The position numbers and the translations under genes were made by a program. Below, piece after piece: positions 51,170-59,470 of a stretch of DNA of 64,000 nucleotides (positions are counted from its first letter, which is position 1; each line of letters begins with the position of its first letter). Source of the DNA: CAVVEQ01 sp963802095 (GTDB lineage: Bacteria; Chloroflexota; Anaerolineae; Anaerolineales; Anaerolineaceae); assembly GCA_963802095.1 (NCBI GenBank), contig CAWDHI010000007.1, forward strand, positions 434,001 to 498,000, in the 5' to 3' direction. Under the pieces are notes generated by a model that did not search any database, had not been told where the DNA came from, and saw only the letters and a list, made by a program, of their open reading frames with translations.

Positions 51170-53074
51170 TTATGAAAGACCAAGCACCTGGCCGGTGAGC
51201 GGGTCGAGGTCGATATCATTAAAGACCGGCCGGGTGGGCAGCCCGGGCATGGTGCTCATCGTTCCGAGCAGCGGGTAAAGGAAACCGGCGCCAACCGAGG
51301 CGCGGATATCCCGAACCGGGATGCGGAAACCTTTTGGGACTCCCTTGAGGGCGGCGTCGTGGCTGAGGCTCAGATGGGTTTTGGCCATGCAGATGGGGAG
51401 TTTATCAAACCCGAGGCGGGTATATTCCTCAATGCGCGCCTCTGCCTCTGGTAGGTAATCGACGCCATCTGCGCCGTAGATCTCTGCGGCGATTGTTTCG
51501 ATCTTCTTCTTGATGCTCCAATCCAGCGGGTATAAGAACTGGAAGTTGGAAGGTTTTTCACACGCCTTCACCACCGCTTCCGCCAGGTCCACCGCGCCTT
51601 CGCCGCCCAGTTCCCAGTGCCGGCAGACGAGGGCATCCTCGGCTCCGCCTTCCTCGATGGCTGCTTTGCGGATCATCTCCAGCTCGGCGGGAGAATCGGT
51701 GGCGAAGCTGTTGACCGCCACCACCACCGGGATGCCATACTTGCGGGCGATTTTGATGTGGTGCAGCATATTGGGCAGCCCAACGCGCAATAGATCGAGG
51801 TTTTCGCTGGTGTAAGCCGGGTCGAGTGGCTTGCCGGCCACCACTTTAGGTCCCCCGCCGTGCATCTTGAGTGCGCGTACGGTTGCCACAAGGACCACGC
51901 AGCTGGGGATGAGCCCCGAGTAGCGGCACTTGATATCGAAGAATTTTTCCATGCCCATATCCGCGCCGAAGCCGGACTCAGTGATGACGTAATCTGCCAA
52001 CTTCAGACCGATCCTATCAGCAAGTATGGAACTGTTGCCATGAGCGATATTGGCGAAGGGTCCGGCGTGGACAATGGCAGGGGTCCCCTCGAGGGTCTGC
52101 ATCAGGTTCGGTTTGATCGCATCGCGCATGAGCACGGCCATCGCACCGGCCACACCCAGGTCATCGGCATTGATGGCTTCCCCGCTGCGGCTGAGCCCGA
52201 TCACCATCTGCCCCAACCGGGCGCGCATATCCGCCAGGCTGGTGGTGAGTGCCAGTACAGCCATGATCTCGGAGGCCACAGTGATATCAAATCCTGTTGC
52301 ACGGGCGAACTCCTGTTCCTCAGAGCCATTGCCAACCGTCACCCCGCGCAGGAAGCGGTCGGAGGTATCCAGCACGCGCCGCCAGGTGATGGAGGCGGGG
52401 TCGATATCCAACCGGCAGTAGCGGCGGCGCCCCTCGGGGGTCATCTCCTCCGGGTCGGTTTTTTCAATACCCAGCTTATTTGCCCTGCCAAGCATCGCGC
52501 GCCCGAAACGACGCTTTCCCTGCTTATCGGCGGGGAAGAGGCGGTTGAAAAGCTGCTCGTCGGTGGCATCCGCCTCGTGCAGGATGCGCACGTCGATGGC
52601 GGCTGCCAGCAGGTTGTTGGCGGCGGTGATGGCGTGGATATCGCCGGTGAGGTGCAGGTTGAATTCCTCCATGGGGATCACCTGGCTGTAGCCGCCCCCG
52701 GCTGCCCCGCCCTTGATGCCAAAGGTGGGTCCCTGGCTGGGCTGGCGGATGCAGGTCATCACCCGTTTGCCGAGGTGTGCCCCAAGTGCCTGGCTGAGGC
52801 CCACGGTGGTGGTCGTCTTGCCCTCGCCCAGCGGGGTGGGGGTGATGGCAGTCACATCGATATACTTGCCATCCGGGGTGTCCTTCAGCCGCTCCAGAAT
52901 CTCGAGTTTGATCTTGGCCTTGTAAGGTCCGTATAGCTCCAGTTCATCGGGCAGCAGTCCAAGCTCTTCTCCAAGTTGGGAGATGGGCTTCAAAGCTGCT
53001 GCCTGGGCGATATCGATATCGGAAGGCACAGGCAGGATTCGTTTCAGGGGAGTGGGGATGAATGCGCGCGGCAT
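51170..53074 (-). CDS. fhs: Formate-tetrahydrofolate ligase
   Basis: 634 residues from the ATG at 53074, which has AAGGAG at ideal distance. The P-loop region is TPTPLGEGKTTTTVGLSQALG, followed by RQPSQGPTFGIKGGAAGGGYSQVIPMEEFNLHLTGD, the family hallmark. It forms 10-formyl-THF from formate and ATP for purine and C1 metabolism or a Wood-Ljungdahl methyl branch. It is longer than the usual bacterial form of about 557 residues, nearer the eukaryotic-type domain length. GC-rich codon use suggests high expression. No other C1 gene is adjacent. Confidence 0.95.
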   Translation of the reverse strand: MPRAFIPTPLKRILPVPSDIDIAQAAALKPISQLGEELGLLPDELELYGPYKAKIKLEILERLKDTPDGKYIDVTAITPTPLGEGKTTTTVGLSQALGAHLGKRVMTCIRQPSQGPTFGIKGGAAGGGYSQVIPMEEFNLHLTGDIHAITAANNLLAAAIDVRILHEADATDEQLFNRLFPADKQGKRRFGRAMLGRANKLGIEKTDPEEMTPEGRRRYCRLDIDPASITWRRVLDTSDRFLRGVTVGNGSEEQEFARATGFDITVASEIMAVLALTTSLADMRARLGQMVIGLSRSGEAINADDLGVAGAMAVLMRDAIKPNLMQTLEGTPAIVHAGPFANIAHGNSSILADRIGLKLADYVITESGFGADMGMEKFFDIKCRYSGLIPSCVVLVATVRALKMHGGGPKVVAGKPLDPAYTSENLDLLRVGLPNMLHHIKIARKYGIPVVVAVNSFATDSPAELEMIRKAAIEEGGAEDALVCRHWELGGEGAVDLAEAVVKACEKPSNFQFLYPLDWSIKKKIETIAAEIYGADGVDYLPEAEARIEEYTRLGFDKLPICMAKTHLSLSHDAALKGVPKGFRIPVRDIRASVGAGFLYPLLGTMSTMPGLPTRPVFNDIDLDPLTGQVLGLS

Positions 53075-53181
53075 ATTATTCTCCTTGTAGCGGATGATTA
53101 CATCCTGATTATCAATCCATTGGAGTTGAAAATCAAGGCGCATGGAAAAGTAACCTCTGGAATTGAATACGGATTCCTTGT

Positions 53182-53209
53182 TGTAACTTCATCCAAATTG
53201 GCTATAATT
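53182..53209 (+). promoter_or_regulatory. Promoter of the DUF5679 gene
   Basis: TTGTAA (53182-53187), 16-base spacer, TATAAT (53204-53209), about 47 bases before the ATG. Confidence 0.6.
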
Positions 53210-53256
53210 GAACTTGTAGCACCAAGTACCCTCGCGATCTGAGAAAGGAGATACGG

Positions 53257-53409
53257 ATGGCTGAACAAGGTTATTGCATGAAATGTAAGGAAAAACGCGA
53301 TATGAAGGACACTGCGGAAGTGACGATGAAGAACGGCCGCAAGGCGATGAAGGGGAAATGCACCGTTTGCGGGACCGGGATGTATAAGATCCTGGGCACG
53401 AAAAAATAA
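53257..53409 (+). CDS. DUF5679 zinc-ribbon protein (50 aa)
   Basis: A small basic protein, YCMKCKEKRDMKD ... KCTVCGTGMYKI, with two CxxC knuckles that would bind zinc. GAAAGGAG lies seven bases before the ATG at 53257. The own promoter (53182) and a strong terminator (53434) make it a single-gene unit. Proteins of this kind are common in Chloroflexota and archaea; the role is unknown. Confidence 0.85.
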   Translation: MAEQGYCMKCKEKRDMKDTAEVTMKNGRKAMKGKCTVCGTGMYKILGTKK

Positions 53410-53433
53410 TCCCCGGGTCGTTTCAGGAACAAA

Positions 53434-53468
53434 AAAAGACGCCTTTGAAAAGCGGCGTCTTTTTGTTT
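53434..53468. terminator. Strong intrinsic terminator (bidirectional)
   Basis: AAAAGACGCC (53434-53443), ten-base loop, GGCGTCTTTT (53454-53463), continuing into TGTTT. The flanking A and T runs make it work in both directions. Confidence 0.88.
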
Positions 53469-53469
53469 G

Positions 53470-53485
53470 TGGGGCGGGTGAGACT
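53470..53485. repeat. 16-bp direct repeat of the tRNA-Leu 3' end (att-like, left)
   Basis: TGGGGCGGGTGAGACT matches 55213-55228 (the last 16 bases of the tRNA-Leu gene, same orientation) at 15 of 16 bases. It fits the displaced 3' tRNA fragment left at the far end of an element integrated into the tRNA gene. Confidence 0.5.
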
Positions 53486-53671
53486 AGATTGGGCTAAGAA
53501 AAATTCCTATGAATCAGAGGGCGTATGCCTTCGAGGAATTAGTGAGGTCCAACGAACCCTAAGGCAATTCCAAGAACTATACGAGAAAGATTGCAATTTA
53601 AAAGGAAAATCGGTAATGATTGAATAATTTTTTATCATGGTAAGAAATATTCTCCCTGGGAGGAAATCTCA

Positions 53672-54235
53672 ATGTCTGATTTCATCAGTTTATCCTGTCC
53701 CACTTGTGGGGCTAAACTTCAATTAACAGAAGACATTGAACAATTTACCTGTAGAAGTTGTGGTAACGAGCATATTATTCGCAGAGGTGGAGGAATAGTG
53801 TCTGTGGCGCCAGTTGTCGAAGGGTTGAAAGAAGTTAAGACCGGAGTAGACAAAACGGCTGCGGAATTGTCAATCACTCGGTTGAAGGAAGAAATCAATA
53901 AGCTTTATCAAGAGCGTGATCGTGTACAAAAGAATCTCAATAGTCATAAAACCGGATTGATTCTTTGTGCTGTTCTTTAGCCTACTTGTGTAATCATTAA
54001 TTCGATTTATAAAACTATAATATCCGGTATTCCACCTTATGCAAGTTTGATTGTTTTAGTTCTTACAATAATTCTGTTCTTATCCATTTTAGTTTTTCCA
54101 GTTGCTTTTGTAGTATTTCTAGTACTTTTTCTAAAAGATCGGGGAAATACCAAAAATGAAGTCAATAGGATAAATAATGCTATCGTATTGAAAGAGGAAG
54201 AGCTCAAACGTACTCACAACCTTGTTAGCGGGTAA
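53672..54235 (+). pseudogene. Zinc-ribbon membrane protein with an in-frame TAG
   Basis: The N-terminal 102 codons give a CPTCGAKL ... CRSCGNEHI ribbon, then a helical stretch (TRLKEEINKLYQERDRV) and the beginning of a membrane segment. TAG at 53978-53980 stops it. The same frame continues with no other stop through a transmembrane hairpin (SLIVLVLTIILFL ... AFVVFLVLFLKDR) and a second coiled helix, ending at 54235. The whole makes a sensible ribbon-coil-two-helix-coil protein of about 187 residues. The region between the stop and the terminator at 53468 (53486-53671) holds no gene I can support. Confidence 0.6.
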
Positions 54236-54477
54236 TAAAATGGGATAATTCCAGGGTTGGTAAAATAGCAAACTAGGTGAGCGGGGAACCGAAATAAATA
54301 CTCAAATTGGGTTTGTGATCGGGGTGATATTGTACCTGGTTGGTTGGCAGATCCTTGTTAATTTTGGAAGTAGGTAAATCAAGAATTGGGTAACTTGAGG
54401 ATTGTTCTGCGGAAATTCTTAACAATGAAATGCAAGCATACTTATTAAAATACAATCTATATATATAAATTAGGGTA

Positions 54478-54505
54478 TTGACATTATGTATAAAATATAT
54501 ATACT
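54478..54505 (+). promoter_or_regulatory. Promoter of the toxin-antitoxin operon with dyad-rich sequence
   Basis: TTGACA (54478-54483), 16-base spacer, TATACT (54500-54505). AT-rich repeats around it (54489-54525) could be an autoregulatory site. The preceding 54236-54477 is AT-rich and shows no gene. Confidence 0.6.
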
Positions 54506-54561
54506 ACATGCTGTACTACAAGAACATCTCAAGTATGTAAGTAGTAACAGGAGAGAGAGAC

Positions 54562-54798
54562 ATGATAGCTACAAGAGAAAAAACGGTCATGAGGAATATT
54601 CCTATTGAATATGGTCAGTGGGAATATTTACGCGCGGGCGGTAACGCTACTGCGGAAATAAAACAGGCGATTGCTGCCTATATTAAAGAACAAAAGAAAC
54701 AAGCCCTCCAAGCCGCCGCATTGGCAATGGTGGATGATTATTCGAACGACAAAGAATTGATTGCTTTCACTGCTTTAGATGATGAGCCAATTCTATGA
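54562..54798 (+). CDS. Antitoxin of a MazF/PemK-type module
   Basis: 78 residues, small and charged, with an acidic C-terminal tail (DDYSNDKELIAFTALDDEP), as expected for an antitoxin that wraps a toxin. The N-terminal part does not clearly match AbrB or RHH folds. GGAGAGAGAG precedes the ATG. The stop overlaps the toxin start as ATGA, the usual coupling in such operons. The call rests mainly on context. Confidence 0.72.
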   Translation: MIATREKTVMRNIPIEYGQWEYLRAGGNATAEIKQAIAAYIKEQKKQALQAAALAMVDDYSNDKELIAFTALDDEPIL

Positions 54799-55145
54799 AC
54801 CCTTTAAGGGGGCAGGTTTGGTTAATCAATTTAGACCCGACCGTTGGTTCAGAAATTCAAAAATGTAGGCCTTGTGTTGTGGTAAGCAATGACACCATGC
54901 AGGCACTCCCTTTAAAGATTATTGTTCCAATTACAGATTGGAAAGATCATTATAAGGCGAATGGATGGATGGTGTTTTTATCTCCTACACGCTCAAATGG
55001 TTTAGAAAAAGATTGCACAGCAGACACATTTCAGGCAAGATCAGTTTCCCAGATGAGATTTGTGCGTAAACTCGGTGAAGTAAATTCTGTGGAAATGAGA
55101 AAAATCTCAGATTCACTAATAATTAGCCTGGATTTAGAAGATTAA
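54795..55145 (+). CDS. MazF/PemK-family endoribonuclease toxin
   Basis: 116 residues with the CcdB/PemK barrel pattern: RGQVWLINLDPTVGSEIQKCRPCVVVSND at the start, IIVPIT in the core, and ADTFQARSVSQMRF near the catalytic region. It would cleave mRNA at short sequences. Coupled to the antitoxin by a four-base overlap. It lies just before the tRNA-Leu gene, inside the segment bounded by the tRNA-end repeat. Confidence 0.88.
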   Translation: MNPLRGQVWLINLDPTVGSEIQKCRPCVVVSNDTMQALPLKIIVPITDWKDHYKANGWMVFLSPTRSNGLEKDCTADTFQARSVSQMRFVRKLGEVNSVEMRKISDSLIISLDLED

Positions 55146-55212
55146 GTACACAGAGGACTTTTGAATTTCAAAAGTAAAATACTGGCCGATTACGCCCATT
55201 TTTGACTTCAAG

Positions 55213-55228
55213 TGGGGCGGGTGGGACT
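55213..55228. repeat. 16-bp direct repeat inside the tRNA-Leu 3' end (att-like, right)
   Basis: TGGGGCGGGTGGGACT, the partner of 53470-53485. The element between them would have restored the tRNA 3' end on integration. Confidence 0.5.
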
Positions 55229-55296
55229 TGAACCCACACAACCTCTCGGCTGGCGGATTTTAAGTCCGCTGCGTCTGCCAATTCCGCCACCGCCCC
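55213..55296 (-). tRNA. tRNA-Leu (anticodon TAA)
   Basis: 84 nt on the minus strand. Acceptor stem GGGGCGG/CCGCCCC with discriminator A. The anticodon arm GCGGA-CTTAAAA-TCCGC carries TAA, a long class II variable arm follows, and the T arm is GTGGG-TTCAAGT-CCCAC. CCA is not encoded (AC follows). Confidence 0.95.
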
Positions 55297-55331
55297 GTTG
55301 CTTCCTAATTTTATCGCATCAACGGAATACG

Positions 55332-56018
55332 TCAATTCCCGGCTTGCTTTTTATCCTCGCGAGAACTCTGCCAGGCTTTTTTCATGTAAGCATAGCGGGA
55401 GGAGAAATGGACCAGCGGCGAGGAAAGCCTGGTTTCGGCTGTGGCACTCTTCACTGCCTCGCGTAAACTTTGCGCATCCTGAAAGGCCGGCAGGGTGAGG
55501 CTGGCGCGCCCCATCTCCCAGGGGATATGCGCATCCGAGCCAACCATTCCTGGGATGCCCAACTTGCGGGCGATCTCCGCGGCGTGCCGGTTCGGTTCGC
55601 GGCTCATGCAGCGGGAGTTGAAGACCTCAATGGCATCCAGGTAGGGCAGGTAGCGCTCGACCTCCTCCTCCGTCCAGTGCTCGCGCTGGGTATCAAACGG
55701 ATGCGAAAGGCTGATGAACGCACCCTGGTCTTTGAGCCGTTTGAAGGCTTCCTCGGGTTTGATCCCTTTCGGCAGTTTTTCGGTCAGGTAATATGCCAGG
55801 ATCTCCCCCCTAATGGTCTTGACTTCCTCTCCAACCACGATCAATTCCGGATCCATTTTTTTGGCGATCAGAGCGCCTTCCATATTCGAATGATCGGTGA
55901 TCGCCAGGCGCTGAATGCCTTTCTTCCGCGCTTCCAGGATCAGGGATTCAAGGGTGGCGAGGGAATCGGAGGAATAAATGGAGTGGCAATGGAATTCAAC
56001 TTTGACCAAATGGGGCAT
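55332..56018 (-). CDS. PHP-domain metal-dependent phosphoesterase
   Basis: 228 residues. Motif I FHCHSIYSSDS, motif II ITDHSNMEGA, motif III SHPFD and motif IV GSDAHIPWEMG provide the His/Asp metal ligands of the PHP fold. Related stand-alone proteins hydrolyse 3',5'-nucleotide phosphates or nucleoside 5'-phosphates; the substrate is unknown. It is divergent from the amino acid transporter operon. Confidence 0.88.
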   Translation of the reverse strand: MPHLVKVEFHCHSIYSSDSLATLESLILEARKKGIQRLAITDHSNMEGALIAKKMDPELIVVGEEVKTIRGEILAYYLTEKLPKGIKPEEAFKRLKDQGAFISLSHPFDTQREHWTEEEVERYLPYLDAIEVFNSRCMSREPNRHAAEIARKLGIPGMVGSDAHIPWEMGRASLTLPAFQDAQSLREAVKSATAETRLSSPLVHFSSRYAYMKKAWQSSREDKKQAGN

Positions 56019-56046
56019 GGATGGTTGCTTTCTCTAATTATCAGGG

Positions 56047-56073
56047 TTGACGTTTTTATGGCTATGCTATAAT
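56047..56073 (+). promoter_or_regulatory. Promoter of the amino acid ABC transporter operon
   Basis: TTGACG (56047-56052) and TATAAT (56068-56073) with a 15-base spacer; TAATAA with 17 bases is an alternative -10. Confidence 0.65.
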
Positions 56074-56109
56074 AATATCGTACAAATAACCAAATCACAG
56101 GAGGAGAAC

Positions 56110-56859
56110 GTGAAAAGAACCAGTTTGATCATTATTTCTGTTTTGGTGATGGCAGGTATCCTGCTTTCGGCATGCGCTCAGTCCGCATCCGATACCGTCA
56201 AGGTAGCCACCGATGCAACCTTCCCGCCCTTCGAAATCGTTGACGAAGCAACCAACGAGCTTACCGGTTTCGACGTGGAACTGATGAAGGCGATCGCCGA
56301 CAAGGCAGGCATGAAGATCGAATTCGTCAACACCCCGTTCGATTCTGTAATTGCAGGTGTGACCAACTGCACCTACGATGTTGCCATCGCGGCTATCTCA
56401 GCGAGTGACGAGCGCAAAGCGGTCATGAATTTCTCGGATCCGTACATCAACGCTGGACAGATCGTGGTCATCCGCAAGGATGAAACCGGCATCACCGGCA
56501 AGGACGATCTGGCAGGCAAGACCGTGGCCGCCCAGTTGGGAACCACTGGCGAGATCGAAGCCAAGAAGATCCCAGATGTGGACTATAAACCCTACGATTC
56601 TTATGAGTTGGCTTTCCTGGATCTTTCCAACGGGCAGATCAGTGCGGTCATCGCCGATTACCCGACTGCATTGGCCTACATAGCAAAGAACTCTGAAATG
56701 CTGACGACCGTTGGCTCTGTTTTCACCGATGAAAGCTATGCCGTCGCCTTCTGCAAATCCAAGACAGAATTGCTCGATAAGGTCAACACGGCTCTCAAGG
56801 CTGTCATCGCCGATGGCACAGTGACCGCCCTCGAACAGAAGTGGTTGGCGGGACAGTAA
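56110..56859 (+). CDS. Polar amino acid ABC transporter substrate-binding lipoprotein
   Basis: 249 residues from the GTG at 56110, with AGGAGGAG just before it. It has a signal peptide with lipobox LLSAC, then a family-3 solute-binding domain: VATDATFPPFEIVDEATNELTGFDVEL, VAAQLGTTGEIEA, and FTDESYAVAF. It captures an amino acid outside the membrane and feeds the permease. A terminator-like hairpin separates it from the permease gene, which would keep the binding protein in excess. Confidence 0.92.
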   Translation: MKRTSLIIISVLVMAGILLSACAQSASDTVKVATDATFPPFEIVDEATNELTGFDVELMKAIADKAGMKIEFVNTPFDSVIAGVTNCTYDVAIAAISASDERKAVMNFSDPYINAGQIVVIRKDETGITGKDDLAGKTVAAQLGTTGEIEAKKIPDVDYKPYDSYELAFLDLSNGQISAVIADYPTALAYIAKNSEMLTTVGSVFTDESYAVAFCKSKTELLDKVNTALKAVIADGTVTALEQKWLAGQ

Positions 56860-56873
56860 ATCCAAGAAAAGGG

Positions 56874-56907
56874 AATACCTGCGGGAGAACCTCGCAGGTA
56901 TTTTTTT
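56874..56907 (+). terminator. Intra-operon intrinsic terminator after the binding-protein gene
   Basis: ATACCTGCG (56875-56883), nine-base loop, CGCAGGTAT (56893-56901), then a run of seven Ts. Probably partial read-through lets the permease and ATPase be expressed at lower level. Confidence 0.85.
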
Positions 56908-56925
56908 ATTCCCTGAAAGGATATC

Positions 56926-57741
56926 ATGGCTAAAAAACAAAGGAATTCCGAACCAAAGGCAGCTGTGCCAAAAAAGGCGGAGCGGCATTTCGACTCCGGC
57001 TGGTATCTGCTATTTGCGGTAATTTCCATCATCCTGTTCCTTGTAATTACCCAGCCGGATCCTTATCTGAACATGCTCCGTTTCTTCAAAGAGGGCATTT
57101 GGATCACGATCTATGTGACAGTGATCTCATTCATCCTTGTGGTCGTCGTCGGGCTGATCGGCGGGTTGGGAAGGGTCTCGGGTAACAAGGTGGTGCGGGG
57201 GATCGCCACCACCTATGTCGAGATCATCCGCGGCATCCCGCTGCTGGTGCAACTACTGTTCTGGTATTTTGCCATGCCGGCTCTTATTCAGCAGATTGGC
57301 CGGGTTACTGGAAACGAAGCTCTTTCCAATTACCAGACCAACGCTATCGCCATGGCAATTGTTGGTCTCACCATCGGCTACGGCGCTTATATGAGCGAGG
57401 TGGTCCGCGCGGGAATTCAAAGCATCCCCAAAGGCCAAATGGAAGCAGCCCGCAGCCTGGGGTTGACATATTTCCAGGCCATGCGTCATATCATCCTGCC
57501 CCAGGCATTCCGTGTGATCCTGCCAGCCATCGGCAACGAATTCATCACCCTGCTCAAGGATTCCTCCCTGGTCTCGGTGGTGGCGGTGGCGGATCTCACC
57601 CGGCGCGGCCGTGAATACTCGGCCATCCACTTCAACACCCTACAAACCTGGTCGATGGTGGCACTGGTCTACCTGGTGATGACCCTGCTTTCTGCGCGTT
57701 TGGTGGCCTACACAGAACGCAAGACGAAGTCGGAGAGGTGA
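56926..57741 (+). CDS. Polar amino acid ABC transporter permease
   Basis: 271 residues. About five helices of the HisM/GlnP type, with VEIIRGIPLLVQLLFWYFA and the EAA loop MEAARSLGLTYFQAMRHIILPQA that docks the ATPase. A basic N-terminal extension of about 25 residues precedes the first helix. Three bases separate it from the ATPase gene. Confidence 0.93.
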   Translation: MAKKQRNSEPKAAVPKKAERHFDSGWYLLFAVISIILFLVITQPDPYLNMLRFFKEGIWITIYVTVISFILVVVVGLIGGLGRVSGNKVVRGIATTYVEIIRGIPLLVQLLFWYFAMPALIQQIGRVTGNEALSNYQTNAIAMAIVGLTIGYGAYMSEVVRAGIQSIPKGQMEAARSLGLTYFQAMRHIILPQAFRVILPAIGNEFITLLKDSSLVSVVAVADLTRRGREYSAIHFNTLQTWSMVALVYLVMTLLSARLVAYTERKTKSER

Positions 57742-57744
57742 GCC

Positions 57745-58476
57745 ATGGCTGAAGCGATCATCCAAATTAAGAATATCCATAAGCATTTCGGGGATTGTCA
57801 TGCACTGCAAGGCGTCAGCCTGGAAATCAAAAAGGGGGAAGTCGTTGTGGTCATTGGTCCTTCTGGATCGGGAAAATCCACCCTGCTTCGCTGCATCAAC
57901 CGCCTGGAAGAGTTCGACTCGGGCAGCATCGTCGTGGATGGCATTCCATTGGCTGGAGCCAAGAACATCAACCTGGTTCGAACCGAGGTTGGGATGGTAT
58001 TCCAGCAATTCAATCTCTTTCCCCACCTCAGTGTTCTGGAGAACATTTGCCTTGCGCAGCGGATCATTCGCAACCGCAGCAAGCAGGAAGCCAGGGAGGT
58101 TTCCCTGAAACTGCTAGAAAAAGTGGGCATCCCGGAAAAAGCGGAGATGCGGCCGCCACAGCTCTCGGGCGGTCAGCAGCAGCGCGTGGCCATTGCCAGG
58201 GCGCTGGCGATGAATCCCAAGATAATGTTGTTCGACGAACCGACCAGCGCGCTGGACCCGGAAATGATCCAGGAGGTGCTGGATGTGATGCTCGGACTGG
58301 CGAAGGAAGGCATGACCATGGTGGTGGTCTCGCACGAGATCGGTTTTGCCAAAGCAGCTGCTGATAGGGCAATCCTCATGGATGGCGGAAAGATCATCGA
58401 AGAAGCTCCCCCCAAGGTCCTATTCGAGAATCCCAAGAACGCCCGCACCAAAGCCTTCCTCAGCAAAGTTCTCTAA
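57745..58476 (+). CDS. Polar amino acid ABC transporter ATPase (GlnQ-like)
   Basis: 243 residues. Walker A GPSGSGKST, signature LSGGQQQRVAIARAL, Walker B IMLFDEPTSALDP and the His switch (VSHEIGFAKAAADR) are all canonical. It powers uptake of an amino acid by the neighbouring permease and binding protein. A terminator follows. Confidence 0.95.
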   Translation: MAEAIIQIKNIHKHFGDCHALQGVSLEIKKGEVVVVIGPSGSGKSTLLRCINRLEEFDSGSIVVDGIPLAGAKNINLVRTEVGMVFQQFNLFPHLSVLENICLAQRIIRNRSKQEAREVSLKLLEKVGIPEKAEMRPPQLSGGQQQRVAIARALAMNPKIMLFDEPTSALDPEMIQEVLDVMLGLAKEGMTMVVVSHEIGFAKAAADRAILMDGGKIIEEAPPKVLFENPKNARTKAFLSKVL

Positions 58477-58493
58477 ACCCCCGTTCAAACACC

Positions 58494-58530
58494 AAAAGGG
58501 CATTCTGCGTCTTGTAGAATGCCTTTTTTT
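58494..58530 (+). terminator. Intrinsic terminator after the transporter operon
   Basis: GGCATTCT (58499-58506), nine-base loop, AGAATGCC (58516-58523), then seven Ts; A-rich bases on the left extend the pairing. Confidence 0.88.
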
Positions 58531-58557
58531 GACTTTTACCTGCGAGTATGCTATCCT
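58529..58557 (+). promoter_or_regulatory. Promoter of the MBL-fold gene, starting inside the terminator tail
   Basis: TTGACT (58529-58534), 17-base spacer, TATCCT (58552-58557). The first two Ts belong to the terminator tail. Confidence 0.6.
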
Positions 58558-58586
58558 CACAGCATCAATTTCATTCAGGTGGTAGC

Positions 58587-59447
58587 ATGCATCGAGAACG
58601 CGTATCGGATAATGTTTACTGGTTTCAAAGCGAAGTTTATGCCCAGGTAACCGCCGGTGCGATCACCGGTCCGCAGTGGGCTGTAGTGATCGACACCCTG
58701 GCTTTACCCGAGGAGACACAAGAAATGCGGGATTTCCTCGAGGATGATCTGGCCATACCGGTACGATATGTGGTCAACACCCATTCGCATGCCGATCACT
58801 CCTGGGGAAACTGTTTCTTTCCCGGCGCTACGATCATCTCCCACCTGGAGTGCAGGAACCTGATGGCAGCCAATGGCGTTAAAGCCCTGGAGGCTGCCCG
58901 ACAGAATAATCCGGCTTATAAGAATATCAAAATCGTGCAGCCCAACCTGACCTTTGACCAGGGCACGCTTTCTCTGCGGGTGGGTAAGAAGAACCTGATC
59001 CTGCTGTGCACACCCGGGCACTCCCCGGATGGCATTTCGGTGCTGGTGGAGGAGGACCGGGTGCTATTTGCCGGGGACGCTTTCATGTCGCTTCCATATA
59101 TCGTTGGTGGGGATGCTGAGGAGATGGCCGCCACCATCCGCAAGATAGGGAAGATCAGCCTCGAGAATATCATCCAGGGACATGGAGATATCATCCTGCG
59201 CGGGGAGATCGACGAAGCAGTGAAGAGCAACCTGGCTTACCTGGCAGCGATCAAAAAGGCGGTTAAAGCGGCTGCCCGCAAGCGTTACCCGGAGGAAGCC
59301 CTGGAAGCGATCGACCTTGCCTCCTGCGGAAAGAGCCGCGTGCTCCTGGGGGGGTTGGCCACGGAACTGCACCGCCGAAATGTGAATTTCCTGTTCAAAC
59401 AGGCTTCGCTCGAAAGCTCCGAACCGGGATTTGGTGAGGAGTTATAA
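58587..59447 (+). CDS. MBL-fold metallo-hydrolase
   Basis: 286 residues from the ATG at 58587 (AGGTGG just before; an in-frame ATG at 58548 lies within the promoter). The metal motif is NTHSHADHSWGN (HxHxDH), with LLCTPGHSPDGISV and FAGDAF as the later ligands. It resembles glyoxalase-II/lactamase-like hydrolases; the helical C-terminal 80 residues are not diagnostic. Substrate unknown. Confidence 0.85.
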   Translation: MHRERVSDNVYWFQSEVYAQVTAGAITGPQWAVVIDTLALPEETQEMRDFLEDDLAIPVRYVVNTHSHADHSWGNCFFPGATIISHLECRNLMAANGVKALEAARQNNPAYKNIKIVQPNLTFDQGTLSLRVGKKNLILLCTPGHSPDGISVLVEEDRVLFAGDAFMSLPYIVGGDAEEMAATIRKIGKISLENIIQGHGDIILRGEIDEAVKSNLAYLAAIKKAVKAAARKRYPEEALEAIDLASCGKSRVLLGGLATELHRRNVNFLFKQASLESSEPGFGEEL

Positions 59448-59470
59448 CCACGGAAGCTGGGCTCTGACGT

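Noticed and set aside
51860..52936. Long open frame antisense to formate-tetrahydrofolate ligase
   Set aside because: His/Gly/Ala-rich shadow of a GC-rich gene with no start signal or domain.
53445..53627. Short frame starting in the terminator loop (60 codons)
   Set aside because: The start lies inside the terminator stem-loop, there is no ribosome-binding site and the translation resembles nothing recognisable; at most a remnant in the island.
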